Under the pieces are notes generated by a model. The model was given only the letters and a program-made list of their open reading frames with translations, did not search any database and was not told the DNA's origin. DNA of 7,717 bases from JBFKUL01 sp041635755 (GTDB taxonomy: Bacteria > Pseudomonadota > Gammaproteobacteria > Burkholderiales > SG8-39), in NCBI GenBank assembly GCA_041635755.1, contig JBFKUL010000135.1:1-7717 (forward strand), in the 5' to 3' direction. Shown here piece after piece: positions 4,786 through 7,717 of this stretch. The position numbers and the translations under genes are program-made. How positions within the stretch are numbered: the first letter of the stretch is position 1; every line of letters begins with the position of its first letter.

Positions 4786-7717
4786 AGGGATTGCTCGCGT
4801 GGATGGTGCGCCACCCCGTGGCCGCCAATCTGCTGATGCTGCTGCTCGTGATCTCCGGGCTGGTGAGCGTATTCGCCACCAAGCAGGAGGTGTTTCCCGA
4901 GATCGCGCTCGACATGATCGAGGTGCGGGTCGTGTACCAGGGTGCCGCGCCCGACGAGATCGAGGAAGCGATCGTGCAGCGTATCGAGGAGCAGATCCGC
5001 GGCGTCGACGGCGTCGATCGGATCTACGCTTTCGCGCTCGAGGGCGTAGGGGTGGTGCGCGCCGAGCTCTCGCGCGACGCGCGGGTCGCGCGCGCGCTCG
5101 ACGACATCAAGTCGGCGGTCGATCGCATCACCACCTTTCCCGAGCAGGCCGAGCGGCCCGAGATCAAGGAGCTCTCCAACCGCCAGCGCGTCATCGACCT
5201 CGCGGTGTACGGCGATGCCGACGAGGCGGTGCTGCGCGAGCTCGCGTTCCGCATCAAGGATGAGCTTGCCGCGATCCCGGGACTGTCGCTCGTCGAAGCC
5301 GCGCGCGTGCGCAACTACGAAATCTCGATCGAGGTGCCGAGCGAGACGCTGCGCGCCTACGGCATCACGCTGCAGGATATCGCGGCCACCGTTCGGCGCA
5401 GCAGCCTCGACCTGCCCGGAGGCGACATCAAGGCGCAGGGCGAGTCGATCCTGCTTCGTACCAAGGGGCGCAACTACGACCGCAAGGACTTCGAGGAGAT
5501 CGTGGTGGTCTCGGCGCGCAGCGGCGCGCGGGTACGGCTGGGCGATATTGCGCGCATCGTCGACGGCTTCCGCGACGAGGACCTGGTCGTGCGTTACAAC
5601 GGCAAGCCTGCGGCTTTCGTGCAGGCTTTCCGCGTCGGCGACCAGAAAGTGCTCGACGTCGTGCGGCTGGTCGAGACCTACATCGAGACCACCCTGAAGC
5701 CGAGCCTGCCGCCGGGCGTGTCGGTGGCGATCTGGCGCAACGACGCGACGGAATTCAAGAGCCGCATAGAGCTCTTGATCAAGAACGGCCTCATTGGCCT
5801 GGTGCTGGTGATGGCGGCGCTTGCGCTGTTTCTGGACTTGCGGCTCGCGTTTTTCGTGGCGCTCGGCATCTTCGTCGCCTTCATCGGCACTTTCGGGGTG
5901 ATGAACGTGCTCGGGCTGTCGATCAACATGCTGTCGCTGTTCGGCTTCATTCTGGCGATCGGCATCGTGGTGGACGACGCCATCGTCGCCGGCGAGAACA
6001 TCTATGCGGAGAACGAGCACGGCGTGACGCCGCTGCAGGCCGCGGTGACCGGCATTCAGCGCATCGCGGTGCCGGTCATCCTTGCGGTGTCAACGACCGT
6101 GGTGGCGTTCCTGCCGCTCTTGTTCGTGCCCGGCATCATCGGCAAGTTCCTGTTCCAGATCCCGGCGATCGTTCTCATCGTATTGCTGCTTTCGCTCGTC
6201 GAGGCGCTGCTGATTCTGCCGCGGCACCTCGCGAACCTGCACGTGCGAGATTACCGCCCGCGCACGCGCATCGGCGCCAGGCTGCTCGAGTTGCGCCATG
6301 CCATGGACCGCGCGCTCACGCGCTTCATCGAAGGGCCGCTCGATCGCGCGCTGCACTTTTCCGTGGCGCACTATGGCGTCGTCATTGCCTCGGCGATCTC
6401 GGTGTTCCTGCTGACGCTGGGCGTGATCACCGGTGGCTATGTGAAGTTCACCTTCTTCCCGGTGGTCGAGGGGCGCTACGTTACCGCTTCGCTCGAGCTG
6501 CCGCAGGGCGCGACCGCCGACGCGACGCTCGCCGCGGCGCTGGAAGTCGAGCGCGCAGGACACCGGGCGGCAGGCTCGCTCGACGACCCCAGCGGCAAGC
6601 CGCTGGTGAACGCCGTGTTTCTTGTCGTCGGCCTGCAGGATCGCGCCGGTCCGGGCGCCATTGGCACGCTGAACGTGCTGCAGGGTCATCGCGCCTCGGT
6701 GGTGTTCGAGCTGCTCGATCCGGAGATCCGCAGCATCAGCTCACGCGAGTTCGAGCTACGCTGGCGCGAAGAAGCGGGCAGCGTGCTCGGGGTGCAGAAT
6801 CTGGTATTCGCCTCGAACGTGATCAACGTCGGCTCGCCGGTTCAGATCCAGCTCACCGCGCGCTCGGCCGAGGGGCTCGCGCAGGCGGTGCAGGCGCTAA
6901 AGGACGATCTTTCGAGCACCGAGGGCGTATATGACGTGCGCGACGACCGCGAGCCGGGCAAGCGCGAGATCCAGTTCACCCTCAAGGCCTACGCGCGCAC
7001 GCTCGGCGTCACGCTCGAGAACCTTGCGCAGCAGGTGCGCTCCGCCTACTTCGGGGCGGAGGCGCTTCGGGTGCAGCGCGGGCGCGACGAGGTGCGCGTG
7101 TACGTGCGTCTGCCCGAGGCCGATCGCCGCACGCTCGCCGAGCTCGGCCGCTACCGCATCCGCACGCCCGCGGGCGACTTCGTGCCGCTGCACGAGCTCG
7201 CGGAGCTCTCGCTCGGGCAAGCGCCCTCGGCCATCATCCGCGAGAACGGCCGGCGCGTGACCAGCGTGATCGCCGAGGTCGACCCGGCGGTGGCGAGCGG
7301 TCAGGCGGTGAACGCGCGCCTGGTGTCGGAGGTCATTCCGCGGCTGCAGGAGGAGGTACCGGGGCTCACCTACAGCTTCGGCGGCGAGCAGCGCGAGCAG
7401 GCGCAGGCGCTGCCGGTGATGGCGCGCAACTTCGCGCTCGCGGTGTTCTGCATGTACGCGCTGCTCGCGCTCGCCTTCCGCAGCTACGTGCAGCCGGCGA
7501 TCGTAATCGCTGCGATTCCCTTCGGCCTCGTGGGCGCGACCGTCGGCCATCTGCTGCTCGGGCTGAACTTCGGCCTCACCAGCCTGTTCGGCATCGTCGG
7601 ACTGGCGGGGATCATCGTCAATGGCTCTCTCGTGCTGGTCGATTTCATCAACGAGGAGCGCGCGCGAGGCAAGCCGGCCGAGCGGGCAATCATCGACGCA
7701 TCGAAGGGCCGCTTCCG
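4782..7717 (+). CDS. RND efflux transporter permease subunit (AcrB/AcrF-type ACR_tran), 3' end outside window
   Basis: This is a proton-driven inner-membrane pump that would assemble as a trimer with the upstream adaptor and an outer-membrane channel. It starts at ATG 4782, overlapping the adaptor stop as ATGA, so translation is coupled; no separate ribosome-binding site is seen. The frame is open to the right edge: 978 complete codons, against about 1030-1050 for the family, so roughly the last two helices are missing. Visible parts are TM1 at 11-33, first porter region about 40-330, TM2 near 337-357, TM4 with the proton-relay pair D398-D399 in GIVVDDAIV, TM6 about 455-482, TM7 about 528-552 followed by FFPVVEG, second porter region about 560-880, TM8 from about 882, and TM10 with N947-G948 in VNGSLVLVDF. 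AcrB has the essential Lys940 where N947 aligns; other RND branches also lack that lysine. The twin Asp in TM4 fits an HAE-like drug/organic-solute pump, but the substrate is undefined. Confidence 0.95.
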   Translation, partial: MKGLLAWMVRHPVAANLLMLLLVISGLVSVFATKQEVFPEIALDMIEVRVVYQGAAPDEIEEAIVQRIEEQIRGVDGVDRIYAFALEGVGVVRAELSRDARVARALDDIKSAVDRITTFPEQAERPEIKELSNRQRVIDLAVYGDADEAVLRELAFRIKDELAAIPGLSLVEAARVRNYEISIEVPSETLRAYGITLQDIAATVRRSSLDLPGGDIKAQGESILLRTKGRNYDRKDFEEIVVVSARSGARVRLGDIARIVDGFRDEDLVVRYNGKPAAFVQAFRVGDQKVLDVVRLVETYIETTLKPSLPPGVSVAIWRNDATEFKSRIELLIKNGLIGLVLVMAALALFLDLRLAFFVALGIFVAFIGTFGVMNVLGLSINMLSLFGFILAIGIVVDDAIVAGENIYAENEHGVTPLQAAVTGIQRIAVPVILAVSTTVVAFLPLLFVPGIIGKFLFQIPAIVLIVLLLSLVEALLILPRHLANLHVRDYRPRTRIGARLLELRHAMDRALTRFIEGPLDRALHFSVAHYGVVIASAISVFLLTLGVITGGYVKFTFFPVVEGRYVTASLELPQGATADATLAAALEVERAGHRAAGSLDDPSGKPLVNAVFLVVGLQDRAGPGAIGTLNVLQGHRASVVFELLDPEIRSISSREFELRWREEAGSVLGVQNLVFASNVINVGSPVQIQLTARSAEGLAQAVQALKDDLSSTEGVYDVRDDREPGKREIQFTLKAYARTLGVTLENLAQQVRSAYFGAEALRVQRGRDEVRVYVRLPEADRRTLAELGRYRIRTPAGDFVPLHELAELSLGQAPSAIIRENGRRVTSVIAEVDPAVASGQAVNARLVSEVIPRLQEEVPGLTYSFGGEQREQAQALPVMARNFALAVFCMYALLALAFRSYVQPAIVIAAIPFGLVGATVGHLLLGLNFGLTSLFGIVGLAGIIVNGSLVLVDFINEERARGKPAERAIIDASKGRF

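Noticed and set aside
4608..6020. 470-codon open frame on the minus strand across the adaptor-pump junction
   Set aside because: It is antisense to well-conserved RND coding sequence and shows the same Asp/His/Arg-rich composition without motifs; it is a shadow of codon bias.
6897..7550. 217-codon minus-strand frame near the right edge
   Set aside because: It is antisense to the pump's second porter region, which reads continuously with typical RND wording; composition is shadow-like.

Overview
The window is GC-rich (by eye roughly two thirds G+C) bacterial chromosomal DNA with dense, same-strand coding. A Gram-negative proteobacterium is certain from the RND efflux pump and its periplasmic adaptor. 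A betaproteobacterium is my best guess from protein style and TAGAAT-type -10 boxes; this is inference, not a database result. All five genes are on the + strand, and the window cuts both outer genes.

Layout: (1) 2-724, the C-terminal half of a major facilitator superfamily transporter whose start lies to the left. (2) 772-2433, a complete FadD-type long-chain acyl-CoA synthetase with a strong Shine-Dalgarno. (3) 2434-2549, a short intergenic region holding a GC-rich imperfect hairpin, a TAGAATCGG promoter-like element and a perfect 9-bp GC stem just before the next start. (4) 2550-3479, a complete EamA/DMT-family ten-helix transporter starting at TTG. (5) 3480-3588, a second short intergenic region with another TAGAATCGG element, a short direct repeat and a probable non-canonical start. 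(6) 3589-4785, an RND periplasmic adaptor, probably starting about 13 codons further upstream. (7) 4782-7717, an RND inner-membrane pump overlapping the adaptor by 4 bases (ATGA) and running off the right edge after 978 codons. No stop codon for this pump occurs inside the window, so a search for closed ORFs misses it, although it is the largest gene here.

How they work together: the adaptor and pump form one translationally coupled efflux operon. The outer-membrane channel partner is not in the window; it may lie downstream or be a shared TolC-like protein encoded elsewhere. The MFS carrier, acyl-CoA synthetase and EamA carrier look like independent housekeeping or accessory genes that happen to be collinear. 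No RNA gene, mobile element, CRISPR array or phage remnant was seen.

I see no previously undescribed system. The points worth a second look are local: the adaptor's missing standard start codon, a stable hairpin where the EamA gene's ribosome-binding site should be, a nonamer shared by two upstream regions, and an unusual Asn-Gly pair at the proton-relay position of pump helix TM10.
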